From CAIQJJ01 sp049325275 (GTDB lineage Bacteria; Chloroflexota; Anaerolineae; Anaerolineales; UBA4823), in NCBI GenBank assembly GCA_049325275.1, contig JBMOLU010000081.1, positions 1 to 64,000 on the forward strand: DNA of 64,000 bases, given 5' to 3'. Numbering within the stretch: the stretch's first letter is position 1; each line of letters starts with the position of its first letter. The notes beneath the pieces were generated by a model, which saw nothing but the letters and a program-made list of their open reading frames with translations, made no database searches and was not told where the DNA came from. This document shows positions 7,093 through 14,978 of the stretch, one piece after another. Both the position numbers and the translations under genes were made by a program.

Positions 7093-8652
7093 ATGAACAA
7101 AGATCCGAATCCTTTACCACTTGAAGAACAAGAAGGACAGTATCGCAGTATCTTCGAGGCTATCAGTGATGGCGTATTGATCATCGACCTGGAGAGCGGC
7201 AGCGTGCTGACCGCCAACCCCGCGGCGGCAGCAATGCACGGGTATACGCTCGAGGCTTTTGGCGAGTTACGGCTGCAAAGATTGATCCATGCCAAAAGTT
7301 TGCCATCTTTCGACAATTATGCTCAAGTGATGCAACATGGGGGCGTGTTCGAGATTCTGGCGCAGCATGTGCGGCGGGATGATTCGCAATTCAGCGTGGA
7401 ATGGCGTGCGGTGGCATTCCAATACCAGGGCCGCACCTGTGGTTTGGCACTTCTACGCGACGCAAGCAAACGCATCCAGGCAGAACACCAGCTTCAGCAA
7501 CGGGTAGGAGTACGCGCGCATGAACAAGCCACCCTGCTCGACATTTCCCAGACTCTGGCCTCCACATTGGAACTACAACCAAGCCTGATCCTTGACCAAA
7601 TGGCGGTGCTGATCAAATACACGCGCGCTGCTCTTTTTACACTGGAAGATTCGGCCCTGGTGGCTCGAGCAATTCGCGGAACGAAGCAACTGGAAAAATC
7701 TGTACCTTTCCGCATCCGGCTGAACGGCAAGGAAACTCTGGTGGCGCTATTCAACGGCGGACACCCCACCCAGATTGCAGATTTACGGGGGAATGAACCT
7801 TCAGAAAAATTCTTGCGCACGCTTCTAGAAAACGATTGCGCAGCCCTGCTAGAAGGCATACAATCCTGGATGTGGGTACCGCTTGCGGTTAAGGGGCGCA
7901 TGCTCGGTGGCATCGGCATCGCCCATGCCAAGCGGAATTACTTTACCTCACGTCATGCCAACCTGGCAATGACCATCGCCAACCAGGCAGCAGTAACGCT
8001 GGTCAACGCAGAGTTGTACAAACATGCCCAAGAGTTGGCAGCGCTACAAGAACGCCAACGCCTGGCGCAAAACCTGCATGATGCTGTCAACCAATCGCTT
8101 TTTTCTGCCGGGCTGATTGCTGAGGTTCTGCCACGCCTGTGGGAACGAGATCCGGCCGAGGCACGCCGCTCGCTGGAGGACTTGCGCCGCCTGACACGCG
8201 GCGCACAAGCCGAGATGCGCGCTTTGCTGGCTGAGTTACGCCCGGCTACCCTGACCGATGCCGAACTTGGGGACCTGTTGCGCCTGCTGGGTAACACCTT
8301 TACCGGGCGGACAAATATCCCGGCGATCGTGACAGTAAACGGCGAAGGCCACCTGCCTGCCGATACACAGGTAGCTCTATACCGCATCTGCCAGGAAGCG
8401 CTGAGCAATATTGCCAAACACGCCAAAGCCAGCCAGGTGGAAATCAACGTATGCCATGATCTCAGGGGCCTGGAACTGCACATTCGGGACAATGGCCGCG
8501 GGTTTGTCACTTCTGAACTGGCACCCTCCGGTCACTATGGGCTGGGGATGATGCGCGAACGTGCCGAAGCGGTAGGCGCCGTGCTGATGATTACCAGCCA
8601 GCCAGGCAAAGGAACCGAAGTAACCATCTGCTGGAAAGAACAGGAGGGCTAA
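7093..8652 (+). CDS. PAS–GAF sensor histidine kinase, NarL-type (HisKA_3)
   Basis: The 519-residue protein lacks membrane segments, so it should sense in the cytoplasm. A PAS domain lies at ~17–125 (YRSIFEAISDGVLIIDLESG), a GAF domain at ~145–310 (LLDISQTLASTLELQ to NQAAVTLVNAELY), then a HisKA_3 dimerisation region with phospho-acceptor H329 in RQRLAQNLHDAVNQSL, and a HATPase_c domain with CQEALSNIAKHAKAS (N box), RDNGRGF (G1) and GHYGLGMMRERAEAVG (G2). An AAGAG ribosome site sits seven bases before the ATG. The stop overlaps the start of the response regulator by one base, so the pair forms one two-component system. The signal is unknown. Confidence 0.93.
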   Translation: MNKDPNPLPLEEQEGQYRSIFEAISDGVLIIDLESGSVLTANPAAAAMHGYTLEAFGELRLQRLIHAKSLPSFDNYAQVMQHGGVFEILAQHVRRDDSQFSVEWRAVAFQYQGRTCGLALLRDASKRIQAEHQLQQRVGVRAHEQATLLDISQTLASTLELQPSLILDQMAVLIKYTRAALFTLEDSALVARAIRGTKQLEKSVPFRIRLNGKETLVALFNGGHPTQIADLRGNEPSEKFLRTLLENDCAALLEGIQSWMWVPLAVKGRMLGGIGIAHAKRNYFTSRHANLAMTIANQAAVTLVNAELYKHAQELAALQERQRLAQNLHDAVNQSLFSAGLIAEVLPRLWERDPAEARRSLEDLRRLTRGAQAEMRALLAELRPATLTDAELGDLLRLLGNTFTGRTNIPAIVTVNGEGHLPADTQVALYRICQEALSNIAKHAKASQVEINVCHDLRGLELHIRDNGRGFVTSELAPSGHYGLGMMRERAEAVGAVLMITSQPGKGTEVTICWKEQEG

Positions 8653-9299
8653 TGAACGAAACACCATCCCAACCCATTCGCGTCATGTTGGTGGACGATC
8701 ACACTATGGTGCGCCGCGGCCTGGCAACCTTCTTAAGGGTCTTTGATGATCTGCAATTGGTGGGCGAAGCCGAGAACGGCGCTGACGCCATCCGGCTTTG
8801 CGACGAAATCCTGCCGGATGTCGTGCTGATGGATATGGTCATGCCCGGCATGGATGGAGTGAATGCAACACGCACCATCCGCCAGCAATTTCCATCAGTT
8901 CAGGTGCTGGCGCTGACCAGTTTCAAAGAAGGCGACCTGATCCAAAATGCGCTGGAAGCTGGTGCCATCGGCTACCTGCTCAAAGATGTCTCTGCTGACG
9001 AACTGGCGCGAGCGATCCGCTCCGCACACACCGGCCGCGCGACCCTCTCCCCTGATGCTGCTCAAGCCCTGGTCGAGACGGCCAATCAGCCGCCGGTGCC
9101 CGGCCTCGACCTGACCGAGCGCGAGCGCGCCGTGCTGGCCCTGATGGTCGAGGGCCTGAACAATACCCAAATTGCCGGCAGGCTGACCGTCAGCCCGTCC
9201 ACCGTAAAATCTCACGTCAGTAACATTCTGTCCAAGCTGGGCGTAACCAGCCGCACCGAAGCGGTTACGCTGGCGCTGCGTCAGGGGCTGGTCACCTGA
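8652..9299 (+). CDS. NarL/FixJ-family response regulator, partner of the upstream kinase
   Basis: 215 residues. The receiver domain has the acidic pair in VMLVDDHTMVRRG, phospho-acceptor D61 in VVLMDMVMPGMDG, Thr/Ser in VLALTSFKEGD and Lys in YLLKDVSADEL. A short linker leads to a LuxR-type helix-turn-helix, LTERERAVLALMVEGLNN, then AGRLTVSPSTVKSHVSNILS. The ATG overlaps the kinase stop (TAATG), implying translational coupling. It should act as a phosphorylation-dependent DNA-binding regulator; targets are unknown. The next receiver gene, 107 bp downstream, has a repeat element in front and so is likely expressed separately. Confidence 0.93.
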   Translation: MNETPSQPIRVMLVDDHTMVRRGLATFLRVFDDLQLVGEAENGADAIRLCDEILPDVVLMDMVMPGMDGVNATRTIRQQFPSVQVLALTSFKEGDLIQNALEAGAIGYLLKDVSADELARAIRSAHTGRATLSPDAAQALVETANQPPVPGLDLTERERAVLALMVEGLNNTQIAGRLTVSPSTVKSHVSNILSKLGVTSRTEAVTLALRQGLVT

Positions 9300-9330
9300 C
9301 CCATCCTTCGACAAACTCAGTGTAAGCCTG

Positions 9331-9409
9331 CCTCCCCCAAGTGGCGGAGACAAATACTCCTCGGCTGATGGATGTGGCCGGGGAGTATTTGTTATATGAT
9401 GAATTTATG
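9331..9409 (+). repeat. Hairpin repeat 1, copy A, directly before an orphan receiver gene
   Basis: One of three ~80-bp related elements (also 12521–12599 and 14396–14476). It starts with CCTCCCCCAAGTGGCGGAGA and contains a second hairpin: a 14-bp stem, AAATACTCCTCGGC (9352–9365) with GCCGGGGAGTATTT (9377–9390), around the invariant loop TGATGGATGTG. It ends with TATGAT-6 bases-ATG, so the downstream gene's ATG at 9407 lies inside the repeat and the element could supply a leaderless promoter. The preceding bases 9302–9322 (CCTTCGACAAACTCAGTG) look like a separate common short repeat. Confidence 0.8.
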
Positions 9410-9778
9410 ACCCGCGTATATTTAGCCGATGCCAAACCTGAAGAGCGCTCTGCCCTTCGCCTGATGCTCCTTGATCTAAACATGGAGGTCGTTGGCGAAG
9501 CAGCCGATTGGCCCACCACATTAGCCAAAGCCCCGGCAACCCTGCTGGACATGCTCTTGGTAGATTGGGACTTGCTCCCAATCAATCTGGGCGTACAGGC
9601 CCTGGCGAAACTGCGTGCAGTTTGCCCGGCTGCGTTGGTCATTGTCCTCATCAGCCATCTGGACGCCCGCCAGCAAGCTGCCATCTCCGCCGGCGCTGAC
9701 GCGTTTATCAGTAAAGCGGAAACACCTGATCGTGTGGCCGAACGCCTGCGTCGTGCCGCGGCTAGTATTCGAGATTGA
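9407..9778 (+). CDS. Stand-alone receiver-domain protein
   Basis: 123 residues with a receiver fold and no output domain: TRVYLADAKPEERSALRLML, LDMLLVDWDLLP (the likely phospho-acceptor Asp is in LVDWD), ALVIVLISHLD (Ser in the Thr/Ser position) and AGADAFISKAETPDRV (conserved Lys). The first-strand acidic pair is reduced to a single Asp (LADA), so Mg binding and phosphorylation may be weakened. An earlier in-frame ATG at 9341 lies in the hairpin repeat; I choose 9407 because homology begins there and a TATGAT box stands six bases upstream. Confidence 0.75.
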   Translation: MTRVYLADAKPEERSALRLMLLDLNMEVVGEAADWPTTLAKAPATLLDMLLVDWDLLPINLGVQALAKLRAVCPAALVIVLISHLDARQQAAISAGADAFISKAETPDRVAERLRRAAASIRD

Positions 9779-9885
9779 GGGCACCGCCTGGCTGAATGAG
9801 TGCTCGAAATCCGGCGCACTGATGGCTGTCCCGAGCGCCGGCACAAAATGGGACAGCTTTTTCAAAAAATCTGGAGGAGCAAACG

Positions 9886-10115
9886 TTGAAAAAAGACTTA
9901 TTCGAAGGCAAGTGGGAACAAATCCGAGGCGAGGCCAAAACGTGGTGAGGCAAACTCACCGACGACCTCGATCGGCCGCTGGCAAGCTCCAGGTACTCAC
10001 CGGCTTGCTTCAAGAGAAGTATGGCTATACCCGCAAGGCCGCAGCCAATGAAATCGGCAAGCGCCTGACGGCTTATGAAGCCAACACGAACAGAGAAAAG
10101 GAAAACATAAAATGA
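9886..10115 (+). pseudogene. CsbD-like stress protein gene, broken by a stop and a frameshift
   Basis: TTG 9886 is preceded by GGAGGAG at a good distance and begins KKDLFEGKWEQIRGEAKTW, the usual start of CsbD-family general stress proteins (KGKWKQIKGEVKEQWGKL). A TGA interrupts directly after KTW, then GKLTDDLDR follows. A one-base shift near 9970 leads into the second half, AGKLQVLTGLLQEKYGYTRK then AAANEIGKRL. One codon change and one inserted base would restore a ~75-residue CsbD protein. Both lesions in so short a gene argue for a genuine pseudogene. Its tail overlaps the start of the next gene by 4 bp. Confidence 0.75.
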
Positions 10116-10378
10116 ACCTGGTAATTTATCTTATTGCCGGAGCGATCGTCGGTTTCGTTGCCAGTCGCATCATGCGCACGGATTCACAACAGGGCTTGCT
10201 GCTCGATATCGTCGTCGGCGTCGCTGGCGCGTTCCTGGCTGGTTACTTCATCAGCCCCCTGTTAGGCATCGGAACGATCAATGATGCCATCAGCATCGGG
10301 ACCTTGCTGGTCTCACTGCTTGGATCGGTCGTCTTGCTGGCGATTGTCAAGCTCATCACCGGGAGACGAGCGATTTAA
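10112..10378 (+). CDS. GlsB/YeaQ/YmgE-family stress-associated membrane protein
   Basis: The 88-residue protein has three hydrophobic segments: LVIYLIAGAIVGFVASRIM, DIVVGVAGAFLAGYFISPL and GTLLVSLLGSVVLLAIVKLI, with the family's typical small-residue pattern and a basic C terminus (GRRAI). This family ('transglycosylase-associated protein') is commonly stress-induced and often lies next to CsbD-type genes, as here. Molecular role is unproven. The ATG overlaps the end of the broken CsbD-like gene, so they formed one operon. A hairpin terminator follows at 10404–10459. Confidence 0.88.
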   Translation: MNLVIYLIAGAIVGFVASRIMRTDSQQGLLLDIVVGVAGAFLAGYFISPLLGIGTINDAISIGTLLVSLLGSVVLLAIVKLITGRRAI

Positions 10379-10403
10379 TCGTTTCTTTCAATAACTACGA
10401 AAC

Positions 10404-10459
10404 AGCCCGGCTGTTTGCGACAACGCCACACAGGATTGTCACGAACAAGCCGGGCTTTT
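10404..10459 (+). terminator. Rho-independent terminator after the GlsB-type gene
   Basis: AGCCCGGCT (10404–10412) pairs with AGCCGGGCT (10448–10456), followed by TTTT. It separates the stress gene from the convergent ftsH gene, whose stop lies 41 bp further on. Confidence 0.65.
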
Positions 10460-10499
10460 GTTATGGAGACTATTCACGCGCCTCAACGAGCCATTGATG

Positions 10500-12308
10500 C
10501 TACATCAGTGCGACGAATTCTTCTCGCGTCATGGTTTCCTGCTGGAGCAAACAGTGTGTCACGCGTTCGACTGCTTCCTGGTTTTCGGCGATGATACGTT
10601 TGGCTTCGCGATGGCACTCGTCCAAGATTTGTTTGATGGCCTGGTCAATTGCTTCGAAGGTTTGTTGGCCAGCGCGCGGCGCTGTAAGCGCCTCGTAGCC
10701 TTCTGGGCGGTTGAATACCCGTAAGCCAGTAACGCTCATCCCGAGGCGCATGACCATTTCCTCGGCCAACTGTGTGGCAACCTGCAAATCGTTGGCCGCG
10801 CCGCTGGTGATATCGTCGCAGAAGAGTTCCTCTGCTACGCGCCCACCCATGAGGCTGGTAATGCGCGCCAGAATTTGATTGCGAGACATAAGTAGCGTAT
10901 CATCTTCGGGGAGCGCCATGGTAAAGCCGCCCATCTTTCCGCGCGGGATGATGGTGATCTTGTAAACCGGGTCGGAGTGACGTGTCAGATGCATCACCAC
11001 CGCATGACCGGCTTCGTGATAGGCTATCGTGCGGCGCTCGTTTTCATTCATCACCCGGCTTTTCTGCTGAGTGCCGCCGGTCAGGTTCTTTTCCACGGCT
11101 TCCTGGAAATCCTGCACGGTGATTTCATCGTGACCATCCCGCACGGCCAGGATGGCCGCTTCATTGACAATGTTGGCAAGGTCCGCGCCCACCAATCCTG
11201 GTGTTGATTTAGCAACATCCAGCAGATTTACATCCGGGGCCAGCCGTCGGCTTTTCACATGCACATCGAGGATGGCCAACCGTCCTTTTACATCTGGACG
11301 TGGTACGCTCACATGCCGGTCAAAGCGCCCAGGGCGGGTGAGGGCCGGGTCGAGCACATCCAGGCGGTTGGTCGCAGCCAGCACCACCACCCCTTCAGAT
11401 GGCGTGAAACCATCCATTTCGACCAGCATTTGGTTCAGAGTTTGATCCTGTTCCATTTCACCACCTCCACTGCCAGAGTGGCGCTTGCGGCCAACCGCAT
11501 CAATCTCGTCAATGAAGATGATACTGGGCGCTTTAGCACGCGCCTGCTTGAAGAGTGAACGGACTCGGCTGGCTCCTACGCCCACGTACATTTCCACGAA
11601 CTCGGAACCAGAAGTGGTAAAGAAGGGCACGCCCGCTTCACCAGCGATGGCTCTGGCGAGCAGTGTCTTGCCTGTGCCGGGTTCACCAACCAACAGCACG
11701 CCGCGAGGCATGCTGGCGCCCATGCGTTGGTAGATGGTGTTGTCTTTCAGGAAGGCGACGATATCCTTCAATTCCTTGCGACATTCTTCCACACCGGCCA
11801 CGTTTTCGAAGGTGGTGTTCGGGATGTCACCCTGCGCGTATTTCTTGCGGGCAGGAAGCATACCGCCTCCGTTGGCGCGCGTCATGATGGTAAAACCGGC
11901 TATCCCGAGAAAGGCAATGATCAGGATCGTACTGGTGACTTTTTCGCCGGTCAGTTGCGACGGCCTGGTTATCTCATATTCGAGTTCGGCAAGCTGAATA
12001 TCGCTTACACCGAGATATTGCACTTGTTCAAGAAATGGCACCGTCTGATCACGTTGAGCCATACGCCTCGAGCCATCCTTGTAATAGAGGGTTAACATCC
12101 CACTAACCTGGGTATCTTCGATTCTGAGCACTCGCCCTGCGGAGATGGCATCAGCCACACCGCTCAACGGTATGGCTTCCTTGCGCGGTTGTAATTGGAC
12201 AATCAAAACACCCGCGATCGCAAGCCCAACCAGCACGAGTGTCAGACCTACCTGGCTCCACCTGTGTTTTTTGATGAAATCTATGATTGTGTTTACAGAT
12301 TGTTTCAT
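10500..12308 (-). CDS. ftsH: FtsH, membrane-anchored AAA+ zinc metalloprotease
   Basis: 602 residues, near the usual ~610–650. Two membrane segments (~20–40, VGLTLVLVGLAIAGVLIVQL; ~125–143, STILIIAFLGIAGFTIM) flank a short periplasmic domain. The AAA+ module follows: Walker A GEPGTGKT (208–215), Walker B FIDEIDAVG, and the second region of homology AATNRLDVLDPALTRPGRFD. The protease domain has the zinc site HEAGH (H431, E432, H435) and a third ligand Asp in SGAANDLQVAT. It degrades membrane and regulatory proteins. It is monocistronic and convergent with the GlsB gene. AGG stands a few bases before the ATG. The C terminus is short after the protease domain. Confidence 0.96.
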   Translation of the reverse strand: MKQSVNTIIDFIKKHRWSQVGLTLVLVGLAIAGVLIVQLQPRKEAIPLSGVADAISAGRVLRIEDTQVSGMLTLYYKDGSRRMAQRDQTVPFLEQVQYLGVSDIQLAELEYEITRPSQLTGEKVTSTILIIAFLGIAGFTIMTRANGGGMLPARKKYAQGDIPNTTFENVAGVEECRKELKDIVAFLKDNTIYQRMGASMPRGVLLVGEPGTGKTLLARAIAGEAGVPFFTTSGSEFVEMYVGVGASRVRSLFKQARAKAPSIIFIDEIDAVGRKRHSGSGGGEMEQDQTLNQMLVEMDGFTPSEGVVVLAATNRLDVLDPALTRPGRFDRHVSVPRPDVKGRLAILDVHVKSRRLAPDVNLLDVAKSTPGLVGADLANIVNEAAILAVRDGHDEITVQDFQEAVEKNLTGGTQQKSRVMNENERRTIAYHEAGHAVVMHLTRHSDPVYKITIIPRGKMGGFTMALPEDDTLLMSRNQILARITSLMGGRVAEELFCDDITSGAANDLQVATQLAEEMVMRLGMSVTGLRVFNRPEGYEALTAPRAGQQTFEAIDQAIKQILDECHREAKRIIAENQEAVERVTHCLLQQETMTREEFVALM

Positions 12309-12520
12309 GTTACCTCATTGCGATCATAACCGGGCGAATTCTAACTCTTATCATACTACTCCGATTATGGTGGTTTCTTGCTTTCAGTTCTGTTATAAGC
12401 TTGTAAGAAAGTGGTCAATACCTTGATTCCTTGTTCCGATTACGGGGGAGGCGCGCAAGCCAACAGGTAGAACTCCCCGCACTGAAGCACGGCATTGAAA
12501 GAAAATCATACAGCTTAACA

Positions 12521-12599
12521 TTTCCCCCAAGTGGCGGAGACAAACACTCCCCGGTTGATGGATGTAGCCAGGTAGTGTTTGTTGTAAGATGAAATTATG
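12521..12599 (+). repeat. Hairpin repeat 1, copy B
   Basis: Second copy of the ~80-bp element. The stem CAAACACT (12541–12548) with AGTGTTTG (12574–12581) has a C–G pair where copy A has T–A, a compensatory change that supports selection on base pairing. The loop TGATGGATGT is unchanged. The tail reads TAAGAT-6 bases-ATG (12597). The ~210 bp between ftsH and this element contain nothing else that I recognise. Confidence 0.8.
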
Positions 12600-12707
12600 G
12601 ACATTCTATCTGATAAAAACACATCGCATAGAAACCGACAACATCCCTTTTGGGCTGTACGGGATCATAAGTTTCTAGCAGCTACCGGACAAGGAGAATC
12701 CCCGTGA
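12597..12707 (+). CDS. Possible 36-codon leader ORF overlapping the next gene
   Basis: The ATG inside repeat copy B opens a frame beginning MDILSDKNTSHRNRQHPF and ending at TGA 12705–12707, so its stop overlaps the GTG start (12704) of the membrane coiled-coil gene as GTGA. In copy A the equivalent ATG starts a real gene. The peptide is hydrophilic and unrecognised. It could be a leader peptide coupling translation, or chance. Confidence 0.3.
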   Translation: MDILSDKNTSHRNRQHPFWAVRDHKFLAATGQGESP

Positions 12708-13273
12708 ACGAAAAAGAATCGATCCCATCCAAAAACAAGCATGAAAACCGCCTGCAAAGGGCTACACAAAACGCCCTGCGCTGGATGCTGGTAACGTTGT
12801 CAGCATTTGGTCTGGGCGCGCTGTTGATCGGCGCTATCCTCTACTTTCCCACCCGGCACAAACTCGACCAGACCAACGCCGAACTGGAGCGCATCAGCGC
12901 AACGCTCGCCAGCCAAAGCGATCAGATCACAATTTTGAAGACGGATAACGAAACGCTGCAAACAAAACTACATTCCGCCACACTGCACATATCCGTGCTC
13001 CAGGTGCTGTCGGATGTGCGCGCAGCCAGCCTGGCGGTGGCTGTCGACGATTACGCTGGTGCGCACCTGGCCTTGAGCCAGGTCACCGAAACGCTGGATA
13101 CGCTATCTGACTTGCTAGGAACGGAGCAAAAGAACGTGCTCACGGCCTTGCAACAAAACGCCGCTCAGGCATTGACCGAGGCAAAAACCGACCTTAAGTC
13201 AGCCCAGCCGACGTTGGATCAGTTGACGAAAAACCTCGTGCAGTTGCAGAACAACCTGTTTCCCAACCCGTAA
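12704..13273 (+). CDS. Membrane-anchored coiled-coil protein of unknown function
   Basis: 189 residues. After a basic N terminus, a single membrane segment lies at ~27–50 (MLVTLSAFGLGALLIGAILY), followed by a long heptad-rich region (LDQTNAELERISATLASQ to TLQTKLHSATLHISVL) and a mostly helical Ala-rich C-terminal part (~110–189). Such proteins sit in the cytoplasmic membrane with a large extracytoplasmic or cytoplasmic coil; orientation is unclear, although the basic N terminus favours N-in. AAGGAG stands seven bases before the GTG start. No family recognised. Its neighbours are also small membrane-associated proteins, which suggests an envelope-stress role by context only. Confidence 0.7.
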   Translation: MNEKESIPSKNKHENRLQRATQNALRWMLVTLSAFGLGALLIGAILYFPTRHKLDQTNAELERISATLASQSDQITILKTDNETLQTKLHSATLHISVLQVLSDVRAASLAVAVDDYAGAHLALSQVTETLDTLSDLLGTEQKNVLTALQQNAAQALTEAKTDLKSAQPTLDQLTKNLVQLQNNLFPNP

Positions 13274-13337
13274 GATGGGCGAATAACTCCAGTTCCGCAC
13301 GAATGCGAGAAGAGAATACGGTTTGAAAGGTTTTCCG

Positions 13338-14061
13338 ATGAACAATCGGCTTGTTGCGACATTGATCCTGTTAGCCCTGATAGTTTTAGCACTGCTCATG
13401 TGCGGACGTCTCTATGGATTACCGGTCGGACAACCACCTGCTGCATTTCCAACATTCTCTGCGTCACCCTTGCCTGGCGATAACCCAGCCGAGGTATATA
13501 CTGCTGCGCAATCTACCCTGGCTGCTAGCCAGAGTGAGATGACGGAGCTATCGCGCCAGGCTACCGCGGTCAGCCTGAACATTGACCAAATCACCAATGT
13601 CGCCGCACAGACCACCTTGGAATATCACCAGCAGCAGCTAATGGAACTGTCTATCCAGAGTACCGAGGTCAGCCTGAATATGGCCCGGGCAGCTGCCACG
13701 CAGCAGTCTATCGTCCAACAAACGCAAATCGTGTGGGATGCAACCGCCTCCGCTCAGAGCCAGGCCACCACGGCCACTTATTCTCCTGCTCATCGTGGGT
13801 GGGGTGATGGCTTATCGGCAGCTGATGCCATTGGTGGTGTTGCGCATAAGTACTATCTCGCGCGATAACGACAGCCCCCTGCTCTTGGTAGATGGAAAGA
13901 TCGTGGATGTCGATACCCATCATCCGCAATTGACACAGCCCCAAATTCCGAGTGATGAAACACCACAGGTGGAAATCGTCGGCCCGTCAGAGTCATCCGT
14001 CATCAACTGGATTAGCGAAGCCGAACAGAAATTACATAGTGATGGGTGGGTACAAGCATGA
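13338..14061 (+). pseudogene. Two-segment membrane protein gene, interrupted by a frameshift
   Basis: The first frame (13338–13868) begins NNRLVATLILLALIVLALLM, a signal anchor, then a Ser/Thr/Gln-rich extracytoplasmic stretch with two near repeats (QATAVSLNIDQI and QSTEVSLNMARA). Near 13770 the +1 frame takes over with PLILLLIVGGVMAYRQLMPL, a second membrane segment, and continues to a hydrophilic tail ending HSDGWVQA at 14061. The second membrane segment lines up only in the shifted frame, so one original gene with an indel at ~13760–13785 explains both pieces. A sequencing error or real decay cannot be told apart here. Its stop overlaps the next ATG. Confidence 0.6.
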
Positions 14062-14363
14062 GTGTTCACCGTTACCTCCCGGCAGCCCGTTATGTCGCCC
14101 AGGCTGTTCCAGGCATCCTGGCCAAATTGGGGCTGAAGCCTTTTATCAGCCGCTTTGTCCTGACCGAAACAGAGCAAGGCAATGCCTGGCTGTTTGTGGT
14201 CTTAGAGGTCGGACCAGGGCAACACCCAGAAGACTATGTAAATTCGGGTGTGTTAGTTTATCTCTCCACCGCATTACAGGGGCTTCCCGTCGTGATCAGC
14301 AACGCCTACGGCCTGCGCTACGCCATACTTCTCGGTTCACCAGATTCGTGGAAAAAGGCCTGA
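14058..14363 (+). CDS. Small protein of unknown function
   Basis: 101 residues starting SVHRYLPAARYVAQAVPGIL. The sequence has alternating hydrophobic strands (AWLFVVLEVGPGQHPEDYV, GLPVVISNAYGLRYAILLG) and no signal or membrane segment; it looks like a compact cytoplasmic alpha/beta domain. The ATG overlaps the previous stop (ATGA), so it was translated as part of the same operon. I recognise no family. Confidence 0.55.
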   Translation: MSVHRYLPAARYVAQAVPGILAKLGLKPFISRFVLTETEQGNAWLFVVLEVGPGQHPEDYVNSGVLVYLSTALQGLPVVISNAYGLRYAILLGSPDSWKKA

Positions 14364-14395
14364 CGAATTCAGAGGTCTGATGAGCGATCTTTTGT

Positions 14396-14476
14396 GTCTC
14401 CCCCAAGTGGCGGAGGCAAAGACTCCCCGGCTGATGGATGTGGCCGGGGGATGTTTCCGATAAGATGAAAGTAGTG
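14396..14476 (+). repeat. Hairpin repeat 1, copy C
   Basis: Third copy: GTCTCCCCCAAGTGGCGGAG followed by ACTCCCCGGC (14422–14431), the same TGATGGATGTG loop and GCCGGGG. The outer stem is more worn than in A and B. The tail TAAGAT (14461–14466) is kept but no ATG stands six bases later. The next gene starts 46 bp downstream with its own ribosome site. Confidence 0.75.
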
Positions 14477-14522
14477 AAAAAATAATTCCCAAACATGGCG
14501 AAAGCCTGAAAGGAAATCGACG

Positions 14523-14867
14523 ATGAACGACAATGCATTTGAAAACAAAGTCAACCGAGACGTTGAGAAGATGAAAAAGGATATCGCTACCTTGGGAGAT
14601 GATGGCGTCACCGGGTTGCGCAGGATGTTTCAACCACGGGTAGATAACGTAAAGAAAACCGTCGCAGCCGCAATAGAGAAGTTTAACGAGGAAGTCGGAC
14701 ACGGATTGAGCCAATACAACGAGAAAGTCCAGGAGGCCGCCGACAGAGTTCCGGGTGGCTTCGGCAAGAAAGCCGCCGGATACCCCTGGGTGACGATCAC
14801 GATGTCCCTGGTTTTTGGCCTGCTGCTCGGTTTCATCCTCAAACCTGGCCGACAGCCTGTTGGATAG
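14523..14867 (+). CDS. ElaB/YqjD-like (DUF883-type) membrane-tail protein
   Basis: 114 residues. A long amphipathic helical region (ENKVNRDVEKMKKDIATLGD to FNEEVGHGLSQYNEKVQEAA) is followed by a C-terminal membrane segment, PWVTITMSLVFGLLLGFIL, and a short basic end (KPGRQ). This layout matches E. coli YqjD/ElaB-type proteins, which are tail-anchored in the inner membrane and linked to stationary-phase stress. AAGGAAA stands before the ATG. It lies right after hairpin repeat copy C and before the band-7 protein gene. Confidence 0.7.
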   Translation: MNDNAFENKVNRDVEKMKKDIATLGDDGVTGLRRMFQPRVDNVKKTVAAAIEKFNEEVGHGLSQYNEKVQEAADRVPGGFGKKAAGYPWVTITMSLVFGLLLGFILKPGRQPVG

Positions 14868-14978
14868 TTAACCCGAGCCTTTTTTCAAAAGTCTGTGGCC
14901 AAGGAATAGCTCAGACAAAACTGACGAAAGTCCAGTTAATAGTGAGCGTTTTCTGCAAAGATGAAATGGAGTTTCGAT

